Assembly (NCBI GenBank): GCA_001414485.1
Contig: LLEY01000085.1
Coordinates: 209,009-273,008, forward strand
Origin: Calycina herbarum
Taxonomy: Eukaryota; Ascomycota; Leotiomycetes; Helotiales; Pezizellaceae
Length of the DNA stretch: 64,000 nt
Reading direction: 5' to 3'
In this document: one piece after another, positions 47,252 through 58,460 of the stretch
Position numbering within the stretch: the stretch's first letter is position 1
Layout of the letters: every line of letters begins with the position of its first letter
Notes under the pieces: generated by a model
What the model was told of the DNA's origin: nothing
Databases searched by the model: none
Seen by the model: the letters and a program-made list of their open reading frames with translations, nothing else
Program-made: the position numbers and the translations under genes

Positions 47252-48320
47252 TCACAAACTTCTCCATTCTAGATCATTTTCATAATCAAGTGGTTCCTCC
47301 ATATCCTTCAAATCCCACTCCTTAAACTCCCCGCTCTTCGACTTAGGACACTTAAGACATCGCACATTCAGACCACGCGGTTTCATCAAGCCTTTTGCAT
47401 AGTAATGACTCATCGCAGGATTATACACGTATTCGATCTCCCAGCCAGGAAGGATGAGGTCCTCGGGATATGCTTGGTATATTTGGGCAAGGAGTTCCTG
47501 GAACCAAGGGTCGAAGACCAACTGGAAAAGTTAGAACATAGAACACAGACACGTCGTGGGTAAGGAGGTAGACAAACCATGCGCTGATGCTTGGTAGCCC
47601 CAGGGGCAGCACTTTCACGAATGAGACGTGCCTCGACTAGAGTCTGGTGGTCCTCGTCTTTGAGATGGCTTGCCATGGCCTTGACGCTAATGTTCGGACG
47701 GAAAGCTTTGGTCAAGCAGTCGTAACATTGGAAGTAGCGTGCACCCTTTGCGGCTGATGCTTCGAAGCGGTCATCTGGGTGTTTTTCTCGAATTCTGACC
47801 ATGCAATCTGAAAGACTAGCTTTACTCTGGAGGGTGTCAGCGAGAAATGTGTATAGTCGAGGGAAATCTTACGAAGAGGATCTAGTCTTTTTCTTCTTGA
47901 TTAAGTGGGAGAGTCACGCTAGGGATGAATCGTCAGTTACAATTGCACCATGTGATATGAGTTACGTACCTGCCCCTCAGAAATGGTTGGACAAATCATG
48001 TTTTCTGGCCTCAATCTGTCGCCCACATCCGTGAATGACTGGAGGGCAATAATTCCATCATTGAAGTAGTCAACAGCCTTGATGTTGGTTTCCTTCTTGA
48101 GATAATCCCTACCATCTTTAAAGAGATGGTGCCGACCTGTCTTTTCAAAGTCAATTTCTTGTAGGTTTTTGAAAGTACAATTCTGGGGAAACGTTAGAGT
48201 CTGATCTTAAGGCCCATTCAATCTTGATATCTGGGATCCGGTGCTTACCTCATCGACGGTGAGTACCGCAATGTTAGAGAGTAGACTGTGGGGAGGAATG
48301 ATAGATGTATTTTTTGCCAT
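47252..48320 (-). CDS. Hypothetical protein with C2H2-like zinc-finger segment
   Basis: Four exons (48,320-48,249; 48,182-47,970; 47,826-47,578; 47,521-47,252), all joined in phase 0, give 267 residues. I do not recognise the family. The N-terminal half (MAKNTSIIPPHSLLSN…, then TFKNLQEIDFEKTGRHHLFK) is not known to me. The middle contains FQCYDCLTK…HLKDEDH, spaced like a single U1/C2H2-type zinc finger, and the C-terminus holds another Cys pair (RCLKCPKS). There is no signal peptide or membrane segment. Intron 2 is unusually long for the window (143 nt, 47,827-47,969). Nucleic-acid binding is a possibility only. Confidence 0.7.
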
Positions 48321-48593
48321 CGAATGTCAAGACAAGTCAAAACACCCGTCGTATCGGTATTGAGAGGAACTGCTGGGAAGTAGAAAGTTAAGACAAACTC
48401 CTTTGATGAGGACTTTCGAGTATTACTTCACACTGCTCAAGATTTACCCACTAGGGAATCCGGAAAACAAGTCCTGTGCCCCCCCCCCGCGGGGCCAAAT
48501 TATGAAATTTACATGAACGCTGTAAGCAGATGTAGCACCCCCTAAACGCCAATCGCTTATGCAAAAAACCAATCCACCCATTAATAGTCGCAC

Positions 48594-49640
48594 TCATCCC
48601 GATCCATTCCCAGAACTCTCCCCGCCCTGTTGCTGCTCCCTCATTTTCTTAGACCGTTCCTCGGCCGCCTTAGCCAATATCTCCCTCCTACTCAAACCAT
48701 GGGACTGAGTACTGCTCTCACCCATCGCCTTCCCCGCCCCAAGCACAAACTCTCCACCCGACCAACCCCCATGATCATGCACATCCTCACTACTCCCTCC
48801 CTCATAAAACTCTTCATCCCCCGCAAGAGTATGACCACTGGAGGATGCAGCGGCAACCTCCTTCTCAATCTGTTTACACAAATCCCAGAAATTCCGATCA
48901 TGGGGTCCATGAACGTTATGCGCCAATTCATGACAGAGGGTATTTCGAATCGTCTTATAATCTCGATAGCCGTCATAGGCATCGGTTCGTAATCGCAATT
49001 CGATTACCTCCCCGCGATTTCGGTTTAAACCTAGGGTTCGAGATGTGCCTTCGTGATTTGATTGTGTGTGCTCCACCGGATTCATCTCGGTCAAGAGGGG
49101 GACTGTGAATTTGTGTTTTATCATTGCGGCTTTGATTCCCACATCGTCTTTTAGTCGTTGGAGGAAGGCGAGGGCTCGTGAGGGATTGGGGAGATATGGT
49201 AGTGGTTGGAGGGTTGTAAAAGTGTATTGGCTTTCTTCTTGCTCTTTCTTCCAGTTGCGGGTTTTGTAGACGGAGACTTTTTGGAGCGGTCTGCTGCCCC
49301 GCGGGTTGACTCGTCGGGAAGCCTCTTCTTGTGCGGTTGAGATTGCGGTTGCTTCTTTGGCTGTGCTACCGAGGAGGGTGATTTTCTTGTCCAATAATGT
49401 TGTAATTGCCATTGAGGGGTCTTTGAATGGAGGTTTGAGGAGACCGAGTTTGGAGATCATGAGTTTCTGGTTGGAAGGTGGTACTGAAAGTTCCGAGTCG
49501 ATGGATTCGGAGAAATCCAAGAGAGTCGCATCGCGGGGAAGAGAGATGGTATGAGGTTTCCCATGGTGTGTGAAGGTTATCTGGACTAGATGCTGATTGT
49601 CAGTTGCATTTGCCATCTCGGCATTTTGAATATCAGCCAT
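48594..49640 (-). CDS. Ubiquitin-like/WLM-domain zinc metalloprotease
   Basis: A single exon of 348 residues. A ubiquitin-like fold starts near residue 18 (VQITFTHHGKPHTISLP) and extends to about residue 92. The WLM (SprT-like) domain follows, with the zinc site HELAHNVHGPHD at about residue 238. The C-terminus carries an Arg/Lys/Glu helix (LSRREILAKAAEERSKKMRE) before a Gly/Ser end. The layout matches the fission-yeast ubiquitin/metalloprotease fusion family, related to the Wss1 proteases that remove DNA-protein crosslinks and sumoylated or ubiquitinated proteins. It is probably nuclear or cytosolic. It appears complete. The gene is 519 bases from the divergent ERD2 start. Confidence 0.92.
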   Translation of the reverse strand: MADIQNAEMANATDNQHLVQITFTHHGKPHTISLPRDATLLDFSESIDSELSVPPSNQKLMISKLGLLKPPFKDPSMAITTLLDKKITLLGSTAKEATAISTAQEEASRRVNPRGSRPLQKVSVYKTRNWKKEQEESQYTFTTLQPLPYLPNPSRALAFLQRLKDDVGIKAAMIKHKFTVPLLTEMNPVEHTQSNHEGTSRTLGLNRNRGEVIELRLRTDAYDGYRDYKTIRNTLCHELAHNVHGPHDRNFWDLCKQIEKEVAAASSSGHTLAGDEEFYEGGSSEDVHDHGGWSGGEFVLGAGKAMGESSTQSHGLSRREILAKAAEERSKKMREQQQGGESSGNGSG

Positions 49641-50159
49641 GCTTTTGGTAGATGAAGTTCACACAGTCTGCGCTTCACAGAATATGGAAAAGCTCGAGAT
49701 TTTAAAAAGAGAGAGAAGTTGTAAATGTCTTGATATTAAAGAAAGCCTTTTGTATGTAACAGTAATACTAATCACGACTTGGTGGAAGTTTCCAGGCAGG
49801 TGGCAGTGGCTTCGTAATCCAACCCAGGACTCAAGCGTGAATGGCGGCGCCAAGGAAACGGCGGCTACGGCGTCTACGGCGTCTAATGACCACAAGGCCC
49901 GGCAGCAGTATCCCGGCAAGTGCGGTCTCGGTGTCGTAGCTCCGCTGCAAGCAACCTAATCAACCCATCGCGTCGTTGCGTGTCCTCTCTCAGCAAGAGA
50001 CTTATACTCTATCAATCACCAGGCATCAACTCACCCCAACCCAACCCATTGAGATCTCTTATCTACCACCCGCGCCGCTGGATTCCACCAGCGATTGAAC
50101 CCTCCGTTGCAACGTCTGCCATTACTACGCTGGGACAATCCCTTAGCTAAATCGCAACC
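49641..50159. promoter_or_regulatory. Divergent promoter region WLM protease / ERD2
   Basis: About 520 bases between two divergent starts. A repeated CGGCTACGGCGTCTACGGCGTC stretch, with two GGCGTCTA units, lies near 49,860-49,885. No other feature recognised. Confidence 0.45.
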
Positions 50160-50932
50160 ATGAATATTTTCCGCATTGCGGGTAAGCTTAACTACCACCC
50201 TCAAAATGTCAGGGTAACCAAACTAATTCCTGTAGGGGATCTCTCCCATCTAATATCAATTCTGATATTACTACACAAAATGCGCCAAACACATGTAACC
50301 TATCCCTACCTACCAACCTCCAAGTCAACACCACTAACAAAAAACTCCAGTCCTGCTCCGGGATATCCTTCAAATCCCAAGTCCTCTACTTCATCGTCTA
50401 CGTATCCCGCTACCTCGACATCTTCACCACCTTCAACAAATCTGCCTACAACACCATTTTCAAGATCCTCTTCCTCGGCTCGTCAGGCTACACCCTCTAC
50501 CTCATGGCCGCAGCCTACAAGCCCACCCACGACACCGTCCAAGACACTTTACAAGTCCAATACCTGCTTCTCGGCTCCTTTATCCTCGCCGTGCTCCTAC
50601 CTTACGAATACACCTTCTCGGAAATAATGTGGGCATTCAGTATCTGGCTTGAATCCGTAGCCATCCTGCCGCAATTATTCATGCTCCAACGAACAGGCGA
50701 GGCGGAAACTATCACGGCCAATTACTTGTTTGCGTTGGGTTTATACAGGGCGTTGTATATTCCTAATTGGATTTGGAGATACTACACAGAGGTTCATCCA
50801 GTAACTGGTAAACCACATTTCGACACCATCGCCGTAATGGCCGGGATCGCGCAAACGGTGCTCTACTCGGATTTCTTCTACGTTTATTATACCAAGGTTA
50901 TGAAGGGGAAGAAGTTTGCTCTGCCAGTTTGA
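50160..50932 (+). CDS. ERD2: ER lumen protein-retaining receptor (KDEL/HDEL receptor)
   Basis: Three exons (50,160-50,181; 50,236-50,294; 50,351-50,932) give 220 residues, the size of ERD2 proteins. The start MNIFRIAGDLSHL, the segment SCSGISFKSQ, the VSRYLDIF motif and the run LPQLFMLQRTGEAE and NYLFALGLYRALYIPNWIWR are hallmark ERD2 sequences. Seven hydrophobic segments fit the Golgi/ER membrane receptor that returns escaped HDEL/KDEL proteins by COPI carriers. The end KGKKFALPV is lysine-bearing as in other fungi. The intron after codon 7 is small and in a conserved-looking place. Nothing abnormal. Confidence 0.95.
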
Positions 50933-52079
50933 AGGATCGGATAAAAGAGTTGGTTTAGGAAGGACCCAAGGACTTGGAAAGCAAGAGACAAGATATCAGG
51001 AGATGAATATCCTAGCAAGAGATGAGGACTCTGGGAGATTGGGTGGACTGAACATATTTTTGGGGGCCGAGGGCTAGGGGCTAGGTGCTGACAAAGTGCA
51101 TGGTTGGCGTTGGCTGGGTTGGACCTCGTTCCACCATTATGGAGTAGACTGTTTTATTACTGTTGTAACATTCCCAAGAAGAAATCATTATATCAAAAGT
51201 TCAAGAAGTCCCCTTCTTGCCCGTTCGTTATTCATGAGAACCACATTTCCGTAAATCAAATTCTTAAAATCAGGTGTCATTCTGAAAAGTAAAAAAGTTG
51301 AAAACCACCTTCCTTTGGCCTGCAATCATGATATTTTCTTTCGTCCATAATTCTGAAAAGGATGGTGCATGCAGGAGGTTTCCCGGTCTGAGTGGCGTTA
51401 TTGCACCTGTCCATAATTATCATTGGCCAGTACTGAACAGTTGGGTAGTCACGGAGAAACTCACAAGAAGAAAAGACTACCCATCCTCCTCCCAAAACCC
51501 GAAACAAATGCTGAGTACATATCAGTTGCCGAGTTAAAGATCTAAGGAAACTCTTTAGTTTACTTCTGATACCTATTAGTGAGTAAGACTAAACTCAACC
51601 TCCTCTTCTCCCCTAAAAGCTAGGGGAGAGGTATTTACATCATTCTAGTTAATGGAATTCCATACTAGACTCCAAGACGACAACGGAAAAACAAGAGAGT
51701 ATCCTATTCCTGAATTAGTTCACAGCTCAAAAAAGATCTACTTTTTTTATCTCAGTTTTTGTTTCTCTGTTGTTTTTTAGTTGGATGGTGGTGAGTTACG
51801 TGGATTACTCGTAGGTTACTCACAAGTAACTCATGGCTTACTCAACACTCTCCGCCCCCAAACGAGTTTCAAAAAACAAGCTTTTAACCCCAGAAATCAT
51901 TCCCGTAAAACAATTCCTTCCTTGATTTAATTCACATCGAAATCACAATTCGAACCCATGCAATATTTACGACTTGCTTAGTTCTTTTACTGCGACAACA
52001 ACCCATATATACATTCAGCCAATACAACACCCCCATGATGAAAGACAAACGAAATCTCAAAATACAAGGCGTGTCTTGT
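50933..52079. other. Intergenic region, ERD2 to complex I subunit (tail to tail)
   Basis: About 1.15 kb without a supported gene. Near 51,789-51,850 there are several direct and inverted GAGTTAC/TTACTC repeats, possibly a tiny transposon relic. The ORFs at 51,104-51,537 and around 51,932 are not convincing. Confidence 0.5.
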
Positions 52080-54582
52080 CTATGACCCGTAAGCAATCTG
52101 TCCCTGTGGGTGGTCAGTAGAATATCCCGATGCCATAAAGTTGGTCTCGGGGTTATTTTGTTCCTTGGCTGCTGAACATCTTGCCATTGTCGGTGAACTA
52201 ATAAAAACATCAATTAGCTTGGTAACAAGGGAAGTGGGAATCGAGGATAGCTTACCTTCTCGAAATGACATCTGTAAAGTAGAAGTTCTCAACAACCTTC
52301 TTGAGTGGCTCCCCACTGGGTTTGTTGCCCTTGTTCTGGTCGACCAATTGAACCTTGCTCAATTGCTTCAATGCAACGGGCTCAACAACATCATAATTGG
52401 CAAGCGCTGGACTGATCTCAACCATGCGATCACGAAGTTCTGCAACGTCATCGTATGGTAGTGGTGCACCGAAGAATTCTGAGATTGCTCGGATAATCTT
52501 CCAATCGGTACGGGCAGCACCTGGTAATGAGACTGCTGCGCGGGTCATCTGGACTCTACCCTCAGTGTTGATGTATGTTCCAGCCTTCTCGGTATATGCT
52601 GCTCCTGGAAGAACAACATCGGCAATTTGGGCACCTCTATCTCCGTGATGTCCTTGGTAAACAACAAATGCATCCTTTGGAATATCACTGGCAGCAAACT
52701 CATCGGCACCAAGAAGCCAAACGAACTTGGGCTTGGTCTCTGCAACAGCGGCTGATGGGGTGGTGAAACCAACTTCATAAGCACCAGCTCTTGATGCAGC
52801 ACGTTGGAGTACATTGAAACCATTCCACTCCTCAGTCAGGAAGTTGGTTGCGTGCTTGTCAACGAACGTGCCAACCATTTCGTAAATAGCCTTGGCGTCT
52901 GCATGATCAGTAACTCCAGACCCAACGATAATCATTGGTCTTTTTGCGGCCGCAAGCTTCTTGCCGAATGGTCCAGCAAGAGCCTTTTTGAGAGCAGCAG
53001 CGTCAGCACCAAGATGCTCAAACTCGAACGTTGACTCCCATGTCTCACCAACGACACCAATTTCAAGATCTGATCTCATCCATTGCTTTCGGATACGTGC
53101 GTTGAGACCAGCAGCTTCATGGCGAGTGTTGCTGCCAACAATAAGAATGGCATCAGCTTCCTCCACACCCCAAATGGTTGAGTTGAATAGATAATTAGAA
53201 CGAACGTCGATTCCGTGGGCAATTGGCTTGCTTCCAGATGGCTGATCCAAAGCCAAATTTTCAGAACCAAGCTTGTTTGCCAAATCCTTCAACGCCACCA
53301 TTGACTCCGTCTCGATGAGCTCACCAGCAATGGCCTTGAACTCGTTACCCTTTGGCGCAAAGTCCTTGTATGCTGCAGCAATCTCCGTCAATGCTTGCTC
53401 CCAGGTGGCAGGAAGGAATTGGTCTTTCTTTCGGATGAGGGGGGTGGTGAGTCGTTGTGTCTTTAATCCATCGCAGGCGAATCGGGTTTTGTCATTGATC
53501 CATTCCTCATTGACATCGTCGTTGAGTCTAGGGAGAATTCGCATAACCTCCAAACCTCTAGAGTCGACTCGAATATTTGATCCAAGACCGTCAAGAACAT
53601 CGATTGATTCAGAGTGCTTCAGCTCCCACGGTCGTGCTCGGAATGCGTATGGCTTTGATGTGAGAGCTCCTACAGGGCACAGATCGATAATGTTTCCAGA
53701 CATTTCCGAGTCCAGGTTCTTCTCGAGGTATGTTCCAATCTGCATATCGTTTCCTCGTCCAGTTGACCCAAGTTCCGGTGCTCCGGCAACATCGTTGGCA
53801 AATCGAATACATCTTGTGCAGTGGATACATCTGTTCATCGAAGTCTTGATCAATGGACCAATGTTCTTGTCCTCGGTAGCTCTCTTTCCTCCAATCTCGT
53901 GGAATCGACCTCTATCAGCACCATATCTCATCGATTGGTCTTGCAAATCGCACTCTCCTCCTTGGTCGCAAATCGGGCAGTCGAGGGGATGGTTGGCCAG
54001 CAGAAACTCCATTACTCCTTCTCGGGCCTTGTGTGTGAGGGGCGAATTGGTCTTGACGACCATTCCCGGTTGTACTGGCCATGCACATGATGCTACCGGC
54101 TTTGGCGCTCTCTCGACCTCCACTAGACACATTCGACAATTTCCCGCAATCATAAGTTTCCTGTATTCTGGTCAGTTGGCGAAGGTGTGGCGGATCGCGG
54201 ATGAACTCACTCATGATAGCAATATCTAGGAAAGAATTAGTCAATGGCCATAGTAACGAACAGTGGCAATTGGCATACCTTGGTATCGTTACTCCTGCCT
54301 TTTCGCATGCTTGGATCAATGCAGAACCGGCTGTGGCAATGGTCAGCAACCTGTCAACCGTCCCTCTTCCTCAGCTCCAACCTACCCTCAATTGATACCT
54401 GCTTTCCGTCTATGGTAACAATTAGCATCACACCTTTTAATAGCAGCCAGCAACCAGTGCGCCTTACCAATGGTCAACTGCACCTCGGCCTGCCTCCTGC
54501 TCGACGTCGCAAAAGTTCTCGAGGCATTGCAGGTCTGGCGGGTGGTCCGCAGAGCCGAACGTGCCAGGGTTTGCCTCAGCAT
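52080..54582 (-). CDS. nuo-78: NADH:ubiquinone oxidoreductase 78-kDa subunit (complex I, NDUFS1/Nqo3 type)
   Basis: Six exons (54,582-54,468; 54,409-54,386; 54,330-54,279; 54,225-54,211; 54,160-52,256; 52,197-52,080) give 742 residues. The N-terminus MLRQTLARSALRTTRQTCNA is a typical arginine-rich mitochondrial presequence. Iron-sulphur ligands follow: the 2Fe-2S loop around YCYHEKLMIAGNCRMC, the HxxxCxxC-type site around HPLDCPICDQGGECDLQ and the MNRCIHCTRC cluster. The molybdopterin-oxidoreductase-like domain then runs to the C-terminus. This is the matrix-arm electron-transfer subunit of respiratory complex I. Exon 4 is a 15-nt microexon that encodes the YCYH stretch. Gene appears intact. 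Confidence 0.95.
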
Positions 54583-56189
54583 CGTGGCCTCTCGTCGTGT
54601 GAACAGAAAGGAAAGAAAACGACGCTGTACAGGTGTCGTGGAGGAACAATTGGACTCTGTCTTGACCGTCGTGAAGCTACGGGTGCCAGAAGTTAAGGTA
54701 TCCCATCCAATTCGGCACGATTAATGTAAGCGAGCCTAATGTAAATGCTGGCCAGCTGATTGGTCGGGCGCTTATGCGCGGCTAAGCATTAGCGCTGAGG
54801 ATACAAAACAGAATTTGCGGGCGGCCCTTTCGACTTTTCCTTCTCTTCTTCATTTAAATTGTATTGAGCACGCTTTATTGTGGGTGTACTTGGGCGCACA
54901 TGTACTTCGGTGCGTGTGTTTGCCACGATCAAGTCTTCCTCTATCTTGTGCTCTAGAGCACACCTTTCGGGCGCTGGAATGGATGCAAATGAGAACTCAA
55001 AATGTTCTGTGAATGCGCAACTTACCGCCGGCTCTACATCTCTTGCCCCTTTCGAGGCCTGTATAAAATTGAATTTTGCGTTCTCCTGCTTGTGTTAAAC
55101 GCGTCTGCGGGTGTCTGGACGACGCGCTTCACCTGCCGGCCGCACGCCGTTTTTGCTCGTGCTTGCCATCTGATATACATACTGCTATCAACTTTCGCTG
55201 CTGGCATTTTGTTCTGCACTTGGCTTGGTCCTAGGCATGTTACATGTGCGAGCGTGCATGGCTATTTAGTATTTGCTGGATTGTTTTTTTGGGGGGAATT
55301 TCCCCAAACTCGACGTCTGTTCAGTCTCCCTACCTTGCTCGTCCTTTACCCGTCTTCACTCGGAATCACAAATTCGTGACTGTATGCTGAGGAACTTGCC
55401 CTTCTACGATTGTCTCGAAAGAGTTATGACACCTAACTTATCGTGCCTTTTGGGGGAGTTGAGTTGATTTCCCAAGTCTCGGTTGAACAAATGGTGGCGA
55501 GGCCTTGTGTGGTTTCTCGCTCTCAACCAAGTTTGTTTGTGGAAGAAGGCAAAAAAAACTGGCATTAAACTTGCTACTGCCTCTGCATGGATAATACCGG
55601 CCGTGGGATAGATGGAATCATCTCTATAGCCAAAATTTCCATGCGGATGTCAGTATTCGATAATCCTTCAGCTAGCACATGTCCTACAACAGGAGGATTT
55701 ACCCAACAGGAAGCAATAAATCCCACCACCATAACCACATACATAGCCTCGTTCTCGACTCGCTCTTTGCACAATTCAAGTATATCATATATCAGTCATT
55801 GCCTATGTCCGTTCATAAAAAGATTCTCTCCATTCCCTGGTACATCCATTCAACACACATTTGCGTTCCAGTTCTCTTCCGAAGACATTTCACGTGACCC
55901 TCTTCAATTTCATGGGTTGGAAACGGGATTTCTCCGGTTGCAATACCTTGTCCATACTCCTGCAGGTGTAGATAGATTGGGAATTATGCTAACCAAGAAT
56001 AGCTAAATGCAACTCTTCAACGCCGTGGGGTCTCTTCCCATGCCGTTAAAGACAAATGATCGAGGATAATCGGGAATCTACACTAGAATTAGATCCTGAG
56101 TGAGGCTTAGAAGATTGTTACTACACAAGCGTCCATCCCTTACCCATAGTCGTTGCATGCGTACAGTTGGGTGTGCGAATCGTACCTCC
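54583..56189. other. Intergenic region between divergent complex I gene and transcription factor
   Basis: About 1.6 kb. It should hold the nuo-78 promoter and the transcription-factor promoter. Several open frames exist (for example minus 55,774-55,574, partly hydrophobic) but none matches a family I know. Confidence 0.45.
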
Positions 56190-58070
56190 ATGCGAAAGAA
56201 GAAGAAGAAAGCCACCCCACGATCCAGTACGGGTTGTTCGACATGCAGGTTGGTTCATCTACCACATAAACATTCATAGGGTCCATTGTTAATCGCTAAT
56301 AACTTCTCCCAACAATAGAGCGAGAAGGTTGAAATGCGGAGAAGAACGTCCCCATTGTAAGAGATGCATTAGAGCTGGCCTTCAATGTGGCGGCTACCAA
56401 CATGTTGAATTTGAAAATTCTCACGGTTTCCACACATTTGTCCTTAGGCCAAACGAGTCTCCAACTGTGTCTGTACCGGGACAAGCCCCTAGTAAAATCC
56501 GAAAGGCATCACAGGTTATCCTTCCAACAAATCAAGTGGGAAACCACCCTGTGTGTGGATTCTGTTGGTGGGTAACCCTTTGTGTAGTCTCCCTTCAACC
56601 CCAAAACACTGATCTCGTAAAAGGTAACATATTTACTCCCAGACCACAAGTCCTTCATCCGAGCTCGACCCCGCCCTCAGGTGTTCTCGTTGTGGGAGTC
56701 GCCGCCATTCTCTAGAAACCCCAAGTCCCACGGCGCTCATTCCGTTTCGATCTCCTGGAAGTGATGCAGAGAAAGATATCTTTCAACATTTTATCATTGC
56801 GACTGTTCCAGATTGTTGCGCGTATTCAAGTCCGGCCTTTTGGAACGATATCATGCTCCCTCGGATCCATGAAGAGAATGTAGCACGTTCTTGTGCCCTT
56901 GCTCTGGGTGCTGTTCATCGAGAGGTTTCCATACGAGCCCGAAACCCGCAAGCATATGTTCAAGACCACCGATATATGCTACAATACAACAAAGCACTGA
57001 AGTTGGTGCAAACCTATCTCGCAAAAGAAGAAAATCCATGCATGGAAACAGTGATGACTTGTTGTTCTCTTTTCTATGCGATCGAAATTTCTCAGGGGGA
57101 TTACACAACGGCTCACCGACATGCAAAAGCAGGAATTGTGATCCTTCGAGAATGGCACCAGAGGGCTGCCAACAAACAATTGGGATCGAATCTGAACTTT
57201 CGTCAACTCGATGAAGTCCAAAGGCTTATGGAATCTTTCGCGGGTTTGGATGTATCATTGAGTTTTTCTAGCAATTTCAGCCAGCCCCTTTTCATCATGA
57301 CCATGTCTGAGGAGCGTTCTGGAAAAGTACCGTGTCTGCCGACGACTTATAATGGAGTGGATGAAGCTTGGATAAAATGCAACAAGTTGTTGAATTGGGG
57401 ATGTCATTTACTTGGATCTTTGCGGAGATCCGAATCCAGATCGACCAATGAACTTCCCCCAGATATGTTCCACGAGATGCAAGTTTTGCGCGATGAGGTA
57501 GCTCACTGCAAACCTCCATTCTTCTCCATCATAGAGCTCAAGAACCTGAAGGCTGGTGCTTCGAGGGCTTCGAGTGGCAATTTGGTCCGCGCATACATCC
57601 TCAACATCTCCTTTCAGGCATTTGAGCTGGTCTTTCGAATGTTCGTCTCTAGCTTTCTTCCTAGTATGTTCATTGAGAGCATATGTAGACAGTCGGAAAC
57701 TATCATAAAGATGGTTGCGGCGTTGACGGTTGGCTTTGAGTCTAAAAAGACGGGCAGGTTGGAAATGAGACCTTTTTTGTTCCTCGAGACGGCCGTGGGA
57801 AGTTTGTCTCTCGTTCGAATGGTCTGTAAAGACGAGTTGATACGTCAAAGGGCTCTTGAGCTATTGGAGATTTGGTCGATCAAGGGGAGTAGTATAATTG
57901 GGGAGGGGACTGATACTGTGATTGAAGCGGCTAGAGAAACTACCAGGTCCAAGCAGATTGAAGTTGCTTCGGCGAATCAAATGACAACACCAACGTCTGT
58001 TGAGGAAGCAGGGATGGCTTTTCAACAAGAGACGACAAGTTCGCCTTCACAGTATCTAAAGATTCTATAG
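56190..58070 (+). CDS. Zn2Cys6 transcription factor
   Basis: Exons 56,190-56,248, 56,319-56,623 and 56,716-58,070 join in frame to 572 residues. The binuclear zinc cluster is GCSTCRARRLKCGEERPHCK followed by RCIRAGLQCGGY, with six Cys split by the first intron after CSTCR. A basic run RKKKKK precedes it. The remainder resembles the fungal-specific regulatory domain, for example IMLPRIHEENVARSCALALG. An in-frame ATG at 56,157 could add 11 residues. The second splice (donor 56,624) is chosen to keep frame; alternatives exist. Its targets are unknown. It is 9 kb from the synthetase with housekeeping genes between, so a role as cluster regulator is possible but weak. Confidence 0.85.
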
Positions 58071-58460
58071 GGTTGGGTTCGTGGATGTGGCGGACTTGAT
58101 ACCGATCGTATTTCAAAGAGAAAGGGTTAACCCACAACGCGAAGGAAAATTGTGCTAACAGGTCTCAGAGAATGAAACGTATTTCACGAAACCTCGTAAA
58201 CTTCTTGATCATTTTCCAACTCTTTTCGTACAATTGTTTTAGTCGTCCCAAGCGCAAGGGTACGTCCAGCAGCATTACCCAAGTCATTTCTGGGCTCCCT
58301 TTTTGCTAGTAGCGAGGAGGGTGTCACGAAACCAAGTCAAAATCCTTCTCGATGTCTGCACTCAGCCATGATCTCAGCTATTAATTCCCCGCAATAGGAT
58401 TGATCTTCAAAATGGTACCAGCTCAAGGTGACGATTTACGAGTGGTCTTCGACGATAACT
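58071..58460. other. Intergenic region
   Basis: 390 bases; no feature recognised. Confidence 0.4.

Noticed and set aside
55574..55774. Partly hydrophobic minus-strand frame upstream of the transcription factor
   Set aside because: No ATG at the start, no recognised family, no splice-linked continuation found.
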